From positions 1-64,000 of the forward strand of contig CALSMU010000010.1 in assembly GCA_943787535.1 (NCBI GenBank): a stretch of DNA of 64,000 nucleotides, given 5' to 3'. A program made the position numbers and the translations under genes. The DNA is from an uncultured Flavobacteriales bacterium (GTDB taxonomy: Bacteria > Bacteroidota > Bacteroidia > Flavobacteriales_D > Parvicellaceae). Shown piece by piece: positions 17,233 to 26,172 of the stretch; position 1 is the first letter of the stretch; every line of letters starts with the position of its first letter. Under the pieces are notes generated by a model. It worked only from the letters and a program-made list of their open reading frames with translations, was not told the origin of the DNA and searched no databases.

Positions 17233-18018
17233 ATGGCAAAAACAAATTTTAAAAGCTTATTAGATGCCGGAGCGCATTTTGGGCACCTAAAAAGAAAGTG
17301 GAACCCAGCAATGGCTCCTTATGTTTTCGATGAGAAAAAAGGAATCCACGTAATTGACTTAAATAAAACAATCTTAAAAATTGACGAAGCTGCTGCCGCG
17401 ATTAAACAAATTGCAAAGTCAGGTCGTAAAGTTTTATTTGTTGCTACTAAAAAGCAAGCACAAGAAATTGTTACTTCGCACGTAAAGGAAGTAAACATGC
17501 CTTATATTACAGAGCGTTGGCCGGGTGGAATGTTGACGAACTTCAAGACTACGCGTAAAACGATTCGTAAAATGACTTCTATCGATAAAATGATGGAAGA
17601 TGGCACTGCAAAAACAATGTCTAAAAGAGAACGTCTTCAGATGACGCGTCAAAAAGATAAGATGCAGAAAGTAATCGGAAGTATTGCTGACATGACTCGT
17701 CTTCCTGCTGCTGTATTTGTTGTAGATGTTAGAAAAGAGCACATTGCTGTTGCTGAATCTAGAAAACTAGGGATTCCAGTATTTGCAATTGTTGATACGA
17801 ACTCTGATCCAAAACCTATTGATTTTGTGATTCCAGCAAATGATGACGCAACTAAATCTATTGATTTAATAGTTGGTCTTATGTGTGAATCAATTAAAGA
17901 AGGTTTAAGTGAAAGAAAGGCAGGAAAAGAAAAAGCTGCTGAAAAAGCTACTGAAGCTCCTGTCGTTGAGGCTAAAGCTGAGGCGGTTGTTGCAGAAAAA
18001 GCAGTTGAAAAGAAATAA
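17233..18018 (+). CDS. rpsB: 30S ribosomal protein S2
   Basis: 261 residues from ATG 17233 (MAKTNFKSLLDAGAHFGHLK); an in-frame TTG at 17203 would add ten unconserved residues and lies in the leader hairpin. RWPGGMLTNFKT and FVVDVRKEHIAV are diagnostic. The C-terminus carries the Ala/Glu/Lys-rich extension usual in Bacteroidota. tsf follows 37 bases later. Confidence 0.97.
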   Translation: MAKTNFKSLLDAGAHFGHLKRKWNPAMAPYVFDEKKGIHVIDLNKTILKIDEAAAAIKQIAKSGRKVLFVATKKQAQEIVTSHVKEVNMPYITERWPGGMLTNFKTTRKTIRKMTSIDKMMEDGTAKTMSKRERLQMTRQKDKMQKVIGSIADMTRLPAAVFVVDVRKEHIAVAESRKLGIPVFAIVDTNSDPKPIDFVIPANDDATKSIDLIVGLMCESIKEGLSERKAGKEKAAEKATEAPVVEAKAEAVVAEKAVEKK

Positions 18019-18055
18019 TAAATTCAGTATCTTAATTAATTAAAAATATATTATC

Positions 18056-18877
18056 ATGGCAATTACAGCTAAAGAAGTAAACGAATTAAGAAAAAAGACA
18101 GGTGCCGGAATGATGGACTGCAAGAAAGCTCTTGTAGAGGCTGATGGAGATATGAACGAAGCAGTGGATTTGTTAAGAAAACAAGGACAAAAAATTGCTG
18201 CTAAACGTGGAGATAGAGAAGCAACAGAAGGCCTAGTTATCGCTAAATCAACTGGAGCTAAAGGTGTCTTGGTTTGTGTAAATTGTGAAACTGATTTCGT
18301 TGCTAAGAATGAAGCGTTTGGTGAATTTGCTAATTCTATAGTTGATATAGTTATAGCAAACGGACCTTCTACTGTTGATGAATTGAAAAGTTTATCTTAC
18401 AGTGGTAATGGAATGACTGTTGGAGAAAAAATTACTGAGCAATCAGGAGTTATTGGAGAGAAAATAGATGTTTCTGGATTAGAAACTGTGGAAGCTGCTA
18501 AAGTTGTGGCATATAACCACCCAGGAAATCAAATAGCTACGATTGTTGGTTTAACAGCTGATAATGAAGATGAAGGAAAACAAGTAGCAATGCAAATTGC
18601 AGCAATGAACCCTATTTCTGTAGATGAGAGTTCTGTTCCTCAAGATGTAATCGATAGAGAATTATCTGTAGGTAGAGAGTTAGCTATTCAAGAAGGGAAG
18701 CCTGAAGAAATGGCTGATAAAATTGCTCAAGGTAGATTGAAGAAGTTTTATAAAGAGACTACATTGCTAAATCAAATGTTTGTTAGAGATAACAAAAAGA
18801 CTGTTAAGCAATTCTTAACTGAAACAAATCCTGATTTGACCGTTACGGATTTTAAAAGAATATCCTTATCGATATAA
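18056..18877 (+). CDS. tsf: Translation elongation factor Ts
   Basis: 273 residues; the nucleotide exchange factor for EF-Tu. The N-terminal UBA-like domain has LRKKTGAGMMDCKKAL and the core has CVNCETDFVAKNEAF. It is the second gene of the rpsB-tsf pair and is followed by a strong terminator at 18887. Confidence 0.97.
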   Translation: MAITAKEVNELRKKTGAGMMDCKKALVEADGDMNEAVDLLRKQGQKIAAKRGDREATEGLVIAKSTGAKGVLVCVNCETDFVAKNEAFGEFANSIVDIVIANGPSTVDELKSLSYSGNGMTVGEKITEQSGVIGEKIDVSGLETVEAAKVVAYNHPGNQIATIVGLTADNEDEGKQVAMQIAAMNPISVDESSVPQDVIDRELSVGRELAIQEGKPEEMADKIAQGRLKKFYKETTLLNQMFVRDNKKTVKQFLTETNPDLTVTDFKRISLSI

Positions 18878-18886
18878 CGATTTTTT

Positions 18887-18915
18887 AAAGAGAGCTTTTT
18901 AGCTCTCTTTTTTTT
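18887..18915 (+). terminator. Rho-independent terminator after tsf
   Basis: Ten-base stem AAAGAGAGCT (18887-18896) and AGCTCTCTTT (18901-18910) with a T4 loop and a further run of T. It lies 9 bases after the tsf stop and separates rpsB-tsf from pyrH. Confidence 0.85.
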
Positions 18916-18945
18916 GCTTACATTTTACCCCTAAATAAGAATTAG

Positions 18946-19656
<711 letters not shown>

Positions 19657-19664
19657 TTTTTAGC

Positions 19665-19672
19665 TATATTTG
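19665..19672 (+). promoter_or_regulatory. Possible -7 element for frr
   Basis: TATATTTG lies 22 bases before the frr start and matches TAnnTTTG. No good TTG is found 19 bases upstream, so it may be weak or secondary to the pyrH transcript. Confidence 0.35.
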
Positions 19673-19694
19673 AGTTACTAAAAAACGTAAAGCG

Positions 19695-20258
19695 ATGAAT
19701 GAAGAAGTTGAAATGGCAATTGATGAAGCCAAAGATGGAATGAAAGATTCCTTAGAGCATTTAGAAAAGCAATTGTCAAAAATTAGGGCTGGTCGAGCAA
19801 ACCCTTCTATGTTAGATGGAGTAATGGTAAATTACTATGAGACTCCAACTCCGCTTGCGCAAGTTGCAAATATAAATACAATTGATGCTAGAACGATAAC
19901 GGTTCAACCTTGGGAAAAATCAATTCTTGATGAAGTTTCAAGAGGTATTACCAACGCAAATTTAGGTTTGAATCCTCAAAGTAATGGGGAGATGATTATT
20001 ATTGCTGTTCCTATGCTAACAGAGGAAAGAAGAAAAGATTTAGTGAAAAAAGCAAAAGCTGAAGGAGAGCATGCAAAAGTAGGAGTACGTCAGAAACGGA
20101 AAGATGCTAATGATTTTATTAAAAGCTTAAAAAATGAGGGATTAAGTGAAGATCAGGTTAAAGACACTGAAGATTCTATTCAGAAGTTAACGAATGAATA
20201 TATTGCCAAAGTTGATGTTTTATTAGATGTAAAGGAAACAGATATAATGAAAGTATAA
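19695..20258 (+). CDS. frr: Ribosome recycling factor
   Basis: 187 residues; splits post-termination ribosomes with EF-G. LSKIRAGRANPSMLDGVMV and the C-terminal helix region with RRKDLVKKAKAEGEHAKVG are typical. Standard length is about 185. A perfect 12-bp terminator follows at 20279. Confidence 0.97.
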   Translation: MNEEVEMAIDEAKDGMKDSLEHLEKQLSKIRAGRANPSMLDGVMVNYYETPTPLAQVANINTIDARTITVQPWEKSILDEVSRGITNANLGLNPQSNGEMIIIAVPMLTEERRKDLVKKAKAEGEHAKVGVRQKRKDANDFIKSLKNEGLSEDQVKDTEDSIQKLTNEYIAKVDVLLDVKETDIMKV

Positions 20259-20278
20259 TATTGTTCAAATATTATTAT

Positions 20279-20320
20279 AAGAAAAGCCATGCAATAATTT
20301 GTATGGCTTTTCTTATTTTT
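20279..20320 (+). terminator. Rho-independent terminator after frr
   Basis: Perfect 12-bp stem AAGAAAAGCCAT (20279-20290) and ATGGCTTTTCTT (20303-20314), loop of 12 bases, then ATTTTT. Its presence shows that the lipoprotein gene starts after it (20327) and not at an upstream TTG. Confidence 0.85.
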
Positions 20321-20326
20321 AACCCT

Positions 20327-21238
20327 ATGAAGTATCTGAATATAATATTGATAATTCTACCATTGTTTTTTAGTTCATGCTCGTGTGATAGAAATGATGA
20401 AGATGTTCCAAATACTCCAGCCTGGGTTTCAAAACAATTTTATTTAGCATTAGCAGATGAAGCTTATTACGATGCAATGGAATATTGTGATAAATCCTCC
20501 AAACGTAAACTTGAAAACGATTATTTTTTCGTTATTAATATGCCAAAAATCACCTTTGTTAAGGTGGATAGTTGTGATGAATTTGAAGATCATGCATATT
20601 GCTATTGCCGTTACAAAAAAGAAGATAGCACCGAAAATACACATAAGCTATTAGTTCGAAATTTTGACCAATTATGGAAGGTTCACTATGATGCGGATAC
20701 AATGGCTCTAGGTGAATCTAGATTATATAGTACTCATCTGGAACAGTTTGAAGTTTACGAACCTGTTTCGTCTGAAATTAACCGGCAAATAGAAGGTGAT
20801 TTAGATTTTATATTGCAAGAGTCAACTCTAATAATGAATAATCATAAATTCGTGGTTGGTTTCTTCCCTAGCATAAATGTCCATAAAGTATGTCTAGAAG
20901 CTTCAAAAGAGTCTACATATGATGATGATTATGTTAAAAGAACTTATCTAAATGAAATTGAAGCAACTACTACCTTTCATTTTGATGGAGAAGGCCGTTT
21001 GAACCAGTTTGATGTAGTTCTATTGGATGTCGATTCAGTTATAGTTTCAGGAGTTTATCAATATCTTATTGAAGGATTAATCAATGAGTATGGAACTCCA
21101 TATAACGCGAAAGATGCGTCAATCGATAATTTATATAGGTACAAAGAAATAAAATGGTTTTTACAAGGATTTAATGAGGAGTTAATAATTTCAAAGCAAT
21201 ATCAAAATATTACCCTTACTTTAAGGGAAGCCTACTAG
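20327..21238 (+). CDS. Lipoprotein of unknown function
   Basis: 303 residues from ATG 20327. The N-terminus is a lipoprotein signal, MKYLNIILIILPLFFSSC, with the lipobox Cys at residue 18, so the mature protein is lipid-anchored. The following segment (PAWVSKQFYLALADEAYYDAM) resembles the cone-like DUF4878/NTF2 fold, which is only a suggestion. No catalytic motif is visible. It lies directly before recG, whose coding frame opens right after its stop codon. Confidence 0.7.
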   Translation: MKYLNIILIILPLFFSSCSCDRNDEDVPNTPAWVSKQFYLALADEAYYDAMEYCDKSSKRKLENDYFFVINMPKITFVKVDSCDEFEDHAYCYCRYKKEDSTENTHKLLVRNFDQLWKVHYDADTMALGESRLYSTHLEQFEVYEPVSSEINRQIEGDLDFILQESTLIMNNHKFVVGFFPSINVHKVCLEASKESTYDDDYVKRTYLNEIEATTTFHFDGEGRLNQFDVVLLDVDSVIVSGVYQYLIEGLINEYGTPYNAKDASIDNLYRYKEIKWFLQGFNEELIISKQYQNITLTLREAY

Positions 21239-21244
21239 AATTTA

Positions 21245-23350
21245 ATTTATATCGACAAATTCCTACATACCGAAATTGCCTACTTAAAGGGCGTAGGTCC
21301 GAAAAGGGCAGAACTATTGCAAAAGGAGGTAAGAATTTTTACGTTCAATGATTTATTACAATATTACCCTTTCCGTTATGTGGATCGATCTAAAATACAC
21401 CAAATTAGAGATGTATTTGAAGGAGCTCAGGAGGTGCAGTTGCAAGGAACATTACTAAGTATTTCAGAAGTTGGTGCTGCAAGGAAAAAGAGGTTGGTTG
21501 CTGTTTTTAAAGATGACACAGGAACTATCGATCTTATTTGGTTCAAAGGAGTAAAATGGATTAAATCATCTTTAGACATAGGCAAAGAATATTTGGTGTA
21601 TGGAAGAGTAAATAGGTACGGAAGTAAATTTAGTATTCCGCATCCAGAAATTGAAGAGGTTAAAAATTTCAAACAAATAGAAGGATATCTGCAGCCAATT
21701 TATCATTCGGGAGATAAACTATCGGCAAGAGGTTTAAATAGTAAGGGATTTGAAAAGATCTTACATAATTTAATCGTTCAGCTGAACGGAATTATTGTAG
21801 AGGTTTTATCAAAGGAGATATTGACCAATTATAATTTAATTGGTAAAGAAGAAGCGCTGAATCAGATTCATTTTCCACATTCATTGGAGCAAGCAAAAAA
21901 AGCAAGCTTTCGTTTAAAGTTTGAAGAATTGTTTTTTCTTCAACTTCAAATGATGAAACAAAAACAAGTCGCACAAAAGAAAACACAAGGATTTGTTTTT
22001 AGGAAAGTAAGTACCCACTTTAACACTTTTTTTAATGATTACCTTCCATTTGAATTAACAGGAGCTCAGAAACGCGTAATGAAAGAAATCCGAAAGGATA
22101 TGGGTTCAGGATTGCACATGAATAGAATGTTGCAAGGAGATGTTGGAAGCGGAAAGACTTTAGTTGCTTTATTAAGTATTTTAATCGCATTAGATAATGG
22201 TTTTCAAACATGTTTAATGGCTCCAACAGAAATATTAGCTACGCAACATTATAACTCCATAAAAGAATTTGTTGGGCAAATGGGAATTGAAGTTGCTTTG
22301 CTTACAGGATCAGTAAAAACTGCCCAACGAAAGATTATTCATGGTAAATTAGAAGATGGTTCTTTGGGTATCTTAATAGGCACGCATGCGCTAATAGAAG
22401 ATAAAGTAAAGTTTAAAAATATTGGTTTGGCGGTAATTGATGAGCAACACCGATTTGGCGTAGCGCAGCGAGCTAAACTTTGGAGAAAGAATTTACAACC
22501 ACCTCATGTTTTAGTAATGACAGCCACTCCAATTCCAAGAACATTGGCAATGACTTTCTATGGTGATTTGGATGTTTCTGTAATAGATGAATTACCACCT
22601 GGAAGAAAACCAATTGAGACACGTCATTATTACGATAAAAATAGGTTGAAAGTCTTTCAGTTTATGGAAGATGAAATAGTCAAAGGCAGACAAATCTATA
22701 TTGTATATCCATTAATTGAAGAGTCTGAAAAGATGGACTATAAAGACTTAATGGATGGTTATGAAAGTATTTCTCGACGTTTTCCAGTTCCAAAATTTCA
22801 AGTAAGTATTGTTCATGGTAGAATGAAAGCTGCTGATAAGGAATATGAGATGAGTCAATTTGCTGCTGGAAAAACCCAGATAATGGTTGCCACAACAGTT
22901 ATTGAAGTTGGAGTTAATGTTCCCAATGCATCGGTTATGATAATAGAAAGTGCAGAAAAATTTGGATTATCGCAATTGCATCAGTTAAGAGGTAGAGTGG
23001 GCAGAGGTGCAGAACAATCGCATTGCTTGCTAATGACAAGTTTTAAATTATCTCAAGAGGCTAAAAAACGTATTGGTACATTGGTAAGAACCAATGATGG
23101 TTTTGAAATTGCTGAAGTAGATTTAAAAATGCGAGGTCCTGGTGATATAATGGGAACACAACAAAGTGGTCTTTTAGATTTGAAAATAGCAGATCTTGCT
23201 AGAGATGGTCAGATAGTGCAATTAGCTAGAGACGCGGCTTCGCAAGTTCTTTTAGACGATCCAGAATTAATGCACAAAAAAAATTACGAAATGAGAACGC
23301 AGTTGTTTCGTCAAATTAAAAATAGACCGGATTGGAGCAGGATTAGCTAG
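21245..23350 (+). CDS. recG: ATP-dependent DNA helicase RecG
   Basis: Remodels stalled replication forks and branched DNA. Walker A is QGDVGSGKTLVAL, the DExH box DEQHRFG, and motif VI RGRVGRG; the wedge domain fills the first third. The conserved N-terminal stretch TEIAYLKGVGPKRAELLQKE is encoded from 21269, but no ATG, GTG or TTG lies in frame before it; the stop of the upstream gene (21236-21238) is in the same frame. The first ordinary start, TTG 21317, would remove this motif. I give ATT 21245 as the likeliest edge; a base error upstream is the alternative. The gene is convergent with the barrel-protein gene, three bases apart. Confidence 0.9.
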   Translation: MYIDKFLHTEIAYLKGVGPKRAELLQKEVRIFTFNDLLQYYPFRYVDRSKIHQIRDVFEGAQEVQLQGTLLSISEVGAARKKRLVAVFKDDTGTIDLIWFKGVKWIKSSLDIGKEYLVYGRVNRYGSKFSIPHPEIEEVKNFKQIEGYLQPIYHSGDKLSARGLNSKGFEKILHNLIVQLNGIIVEVLSKEILTNYNLIGKEEALNQIHFPHSLEQAKKASFRLKFEELFFLQLQMMKQKQVAQKKTQGFVFRKVSTHFNTFFNDYLPFELTGAQKRVMKEIRKDMGSGLHMNRMLQGDVGSGKTLVALLSILIALDNGFQTCLMAPTEILATQHYNSIKEFVGQMGIEVALLTGSVKTAQRKIIHGKLEDGSLGILIGTHALIEDKVKFKNIGLAVIDEQHRFGVAQRAKLWRKNLQPPHVLVMTATPIPRTLAMTFYGDLDVSVIDELPPGRKPIETRHYYDKNRLKVFQFMEDEIVKGRQIYIVYPLIEESEKMDYKDLMDGYESISRRFPVPKFQVSIVHGRMKAADKEYEMSQFAAGKTQIMVATTVIEVGVNVPNASVMIIESAEKFGLSQLHQLRGRVGRGAEQSHCLLMTSFKLSQEAKKRIGTLVRTNDGFEIAEVDLKMRGPGDIMGTQQSGLLDLKIADLARDGQIVQLARDAASQVLLDDPELMHKKNYEMRTQLFRQIKNRPDWSRIS

Positions 23351-23353
23351 CGC

Positions 23354-24184
23354 TTACTTCCCAATTCGAAATACCCCTCCAAACAGCAAATTACGTTGCA
23401 AAAAGAAAAACTGCTGACTTGCTTTATCAGTTTTTAACTGAGTAGTTCGGATATTCGGCATGTTTATATAACCCGCTTTCCCTTCAATCCTAAAAAAGAA
23501 ATGATTGAAAATGGAGACATCTAATCCAACTTTAGCATTTAGTCCAAACCCTGCAACATTATAATCATCATGCTGTTCAAAGTTCATTAAGCGTGCGTTG
23601 GTCTTGGGATATAGTGCGCCAATCCCAACACCTTCTGTAAAGTTCATGTCTATTGGGAATTTTCCATCAAATAGACGGACCAAATTATCGAACCGATTGA
23701 TTTCAACATTAACATAGTTTAGCCCATCGGTATGCTCAAATTTTAAAAATTGGGAGGTAAGTTCAATTGTTTCGTTTTGATATGTTTTATTGTAATCAGA
23801 TCCATTAACATCTATATCCCCCGTAATTGCAACTTCTTGCCCTTGTGGCATAACATATTTCATGTGATCTACACCAAAGGAGATATTGTACTTTTCATGA
23901 ATGAAATAGCCAACTTTAAAATTGGTTTGTGGTATGGTAATTCGCACCGGATGAAAATAAGGATCGAAAGCAAATCTTGTTTGTCTATCATTTGCAATTA
24001 CATCTTCCAAAATAAAATCATAACCTTCTCCAGAAAAATGAATGTCAGAATTTGAAAAGTAACCTCTATTCCATCCCCAATAGAAAAATATTTTTCCTTT
24101 ATTGGTTTTGGGAACGAAGATGTCTTCTTGTCCAATACCAACTATTGAGAAAGCGAGTCCGATAAATACAATTAGATTTTTCAT
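23354..24184 (-). CDS. Secreted outer-membrane barrel-like protein
   Basis: 276 residues with a signal peptide (MKNLIVFIGLAFSIVGIGQ). The mature part has alternating hydrophobic and polar strands with many aromatic residues (KIFFYWGWNRGYFSNSDIHF) and ends in LLFGGVFRIGK, as in small outer-membrane beta-barrels. No family recognised. It overlaps the YgiQ gene by an ATGA and is therefore translated from the same message. Confidence 0.65.
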   Translation of the reverse strand: MKNLIVFIGLAFSIVGIGQEDIFVPKTNKGKIFFYWGWNRGYFSNSDIHFSGEGYDFILEDVIANDRQTRFAFDPYFHPVRITIPQTNFKVGYFIHEKYNISFGVDHMKYVMPQGQEVAITGDIDVNGSDYNKTYQNETIELTSQFLKFEHTDGLNYVNVEINRFDNLVRLFDGKFPIDMNFTEGVGIGALYPKTNARLMNFEQHDDYNVAGFGLNAKVGLDVSIFNHFFFRIEGKAGYINMPNIRTTQLKTDKASQQFFFLQRNLLFGGVFRIGK

Positions 24185-26124
24185 TTACCCCTCTTTTTAC
24201 TTTTATTCTTATCAAAGTTTCTTTTGGAGTTAACTGGCCTTTTTTTTCGCTGCTCCGCTAACCATTTTGGAGCATTTTTAGATTTAATTTTTGGTTGCTC
24301 TACTAATCGTTTTAAAAGGTCTGGTCGTTTCACTTTAATTAAATAATCACTTATCCACTGTTTGTTTTCCTTTTTGTACCAAAAGAAAAAACGATGTTGA
24401 TTTTGCCTTTCTTGTTTGGTTTTCGGAGTGTAATATTTGTTTAGAGTATAAGGATGATATCCAGAATAATACATTACCGTTGCCACAGTCATAGGAGTTG
24501 GAGTGAAATCTTGCACCTGCTCCAATTCAAAACCTAATTCTTTCGTTTCAGCAGCTAGGTTAGCCATGTCTTCTTCTTTACAGCCAGGGTGACTAGAAAT
24601 AAAGTAAGGGATCAATTTTTGATTTAGATTGTACTCCTTATCTATTTGATCGTACGCCTTTTTAAATTCTTTAAAGTGCTCAAACTTAGGTTTACGCATT
24701 ATTTTCAAAGTGTCATCAGCAGTGTGTTCTGGAGCAACCTTTAACCTTCCAGATACATGTCTGGTTTGAACTTGAATCATGTATTCTTTTAATGATTTAT
24801 CACCTTTTTTATTGTACGATTTTGTTAGTAAATCATAACGAATTCCACTACCTACAAAAGCTTTTTTGACTTTTGGGTTGCTATCAACCTTTCTGTATAA
24901 TTTAGTCATAGCGGAATGGTTGGTGTCCAAATTGTCGCAAACTACCGGATGTATGCATGATGGAGCAACACATTTATCACAAATCGATAAATCTTTTCCT
25001 TTTAGGTTGTACATATTGGCAGAAGGCCCTCCTAAATCCGATATGTATCCTTTAAAATCTTTCATTTCGGTTACCTTATCAACTTCTGCTAAAATGGATT
25101 TTTCCGAACGACTTGCAATAAATTTTCCTTGGTGTGCAGAAATTGTACAAAAACTGCATCCACCAAAACAGCCTCTATGCATATTGATTGAAAACTTAAT
25201 CATTTCATAAGCTGGAATGTCTCCTCTCTTTTTGTACTTAGGGTGAGGTAATCTTGTATAGGGTAAATCAAACGAAGTGTCAATCTGACCTTCCGACATT
25301 GTTGGAAAGGGAGGATTTATGACTAAACTTCTTTTTCCAATGCTCTGGGTTAATCGGTTTGCGAAAGTTTTATTCGATTCTTGCTCTACAATTTTAAAGT
25401 TTGAGGCAAACATTTTTTTATCGCTGAGACAAGTTTCATGCGACACTAATTCTTTATCTTTCCAGTGTTTATTTTTTGGAATAATATCTTTCTCAGGACT
25501 TAAATACGCCGTTTGCTTTACCATCGTAAGCTGATGAAACGGTACTCCTTTTTGTAAAAGTTGTAAAATCTCTCGCAGCGCTTGTTCTCCCATTCCATAA
25601 ACCAATAAATCTGCACCACTAGTTTCAAGTATGCTAGGCATTAATTTGTCCGACCAGTAATCGTAATGGGTAACTCTTCTCAATGAGGCTTCTATTCCAC
25701 CAATTAATACCGGGGTTTCTGGATATAGCTCTTTTAAAATTTTAGTGTATACAGTAGTTGCATAATCAGGCCGAAAATTTGCCAGCCCCCCGGGCGTATA
25801 AGCATCTGTTGATCTTTTTCTTTTCCCAGCAGTATAATGATTTACCATAGAATCCATGCATCCGGCAGTTACCCCAAAAAAGTATTTAGGAGCACCTAGC
25901 TTTTTGAAATCACGTAAATCATCTGTCCAATTGGGTTGAGGAATAATCGCTACTTTAAAACCCTCACTCTCGATTATTCGTCCAATTACAGCTGTTCCGA
26001 ATGCAGGATGGTCAACGTAAGCATCTCCCGAAATTAGGATAACATCTATTTCTTCCCACCCTCTTTTTTCTACTTCCTTTTTTGTAATAGGAAGCCAGTC
26101 TGTTATTGGTTGTAATTCATTCAC
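24181..26124 (-). CDS. YgiQ family radical SAM protein
   Basis: 647 residues. An N-terminal B12-binding-like domain (about 1-200) is followed by the radical SAM core with the CxxxCxxC cluster motif in MHRGCFGGCSFCTISAHQG (about 317-335), and a C-terminal DUF3362-like basic tail (KNKSKKRGK). The family is widespread and its substrate is not known with certainty. It is preceded by no operon partner and is coupled to the barrel gene by ATGA overlap. Confidence 0.92.
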   Translation of the reverse strand: MNELQPITDWLPITKKEVEKRGWEEIDVILISGDAYVDHPAFGTAVIGRIIESEGFKVAIIPQPNWTDDLRDFKKLGAPKYFFGVTAGCMDSMVNHYTAGKRKRSTDAYTPGGLANFRPDYATTVYTKILKELYPETPVLIGGIEASLRRVTHYDYWSDKLMPSILETSGADLLVYGMGEQALREILQLLQKGVPFHQLTMVKQTAYLSPEKDIIPKNKHWKDKELVSHETCLSDKKMFASNFKIVEQESNKTFANRLTQSIGKRSLVINPPFPTMSEGQIDTSFDLPYTRLPHPKYKKRGDIPAYEMIKFSINMHRGCFGGCSFCTISAHQGKFIASRSEKSILAEVDKVTEMKDFKGYISDLGGPSANMYNLKGKDLSICDKCVAPSCIHPVVCDNLDTNHSAMTKLYRKVDSNPKVKKAFVGSGIRYDLLTKSYNKKGDKSLKEYMIQVQTRHVSGRLKVAPEHTADDTLKIMRKPKFEHFKEFKKAYDQIDKEYNLNQKLIPYFISSHPGCKEEDMANLAAETKELGFELEQVQDFTPTPMTVATVMYYSGYHPYTLNKYYTPKTKQERQNQHRFFFWYKKENKQWISDYLIKVKRPDLLKRLVEQPKIKSKNAPKWLAEQRKKRPVNSKRNFDKNKSKKRGK

Positions 26125-26172
26125 ACTGCAAAGATACTAAAAGAGAGAGCTGTTAAAAGAAATTTTACTTAA

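Noticed and set aside
20261-20326. N-terminal extension of the lipoprotein gene from a TTG at 20261
   Set aside because: It overlaps the frr terminator and would bury the lipobox signal peptide that starts at 20327.
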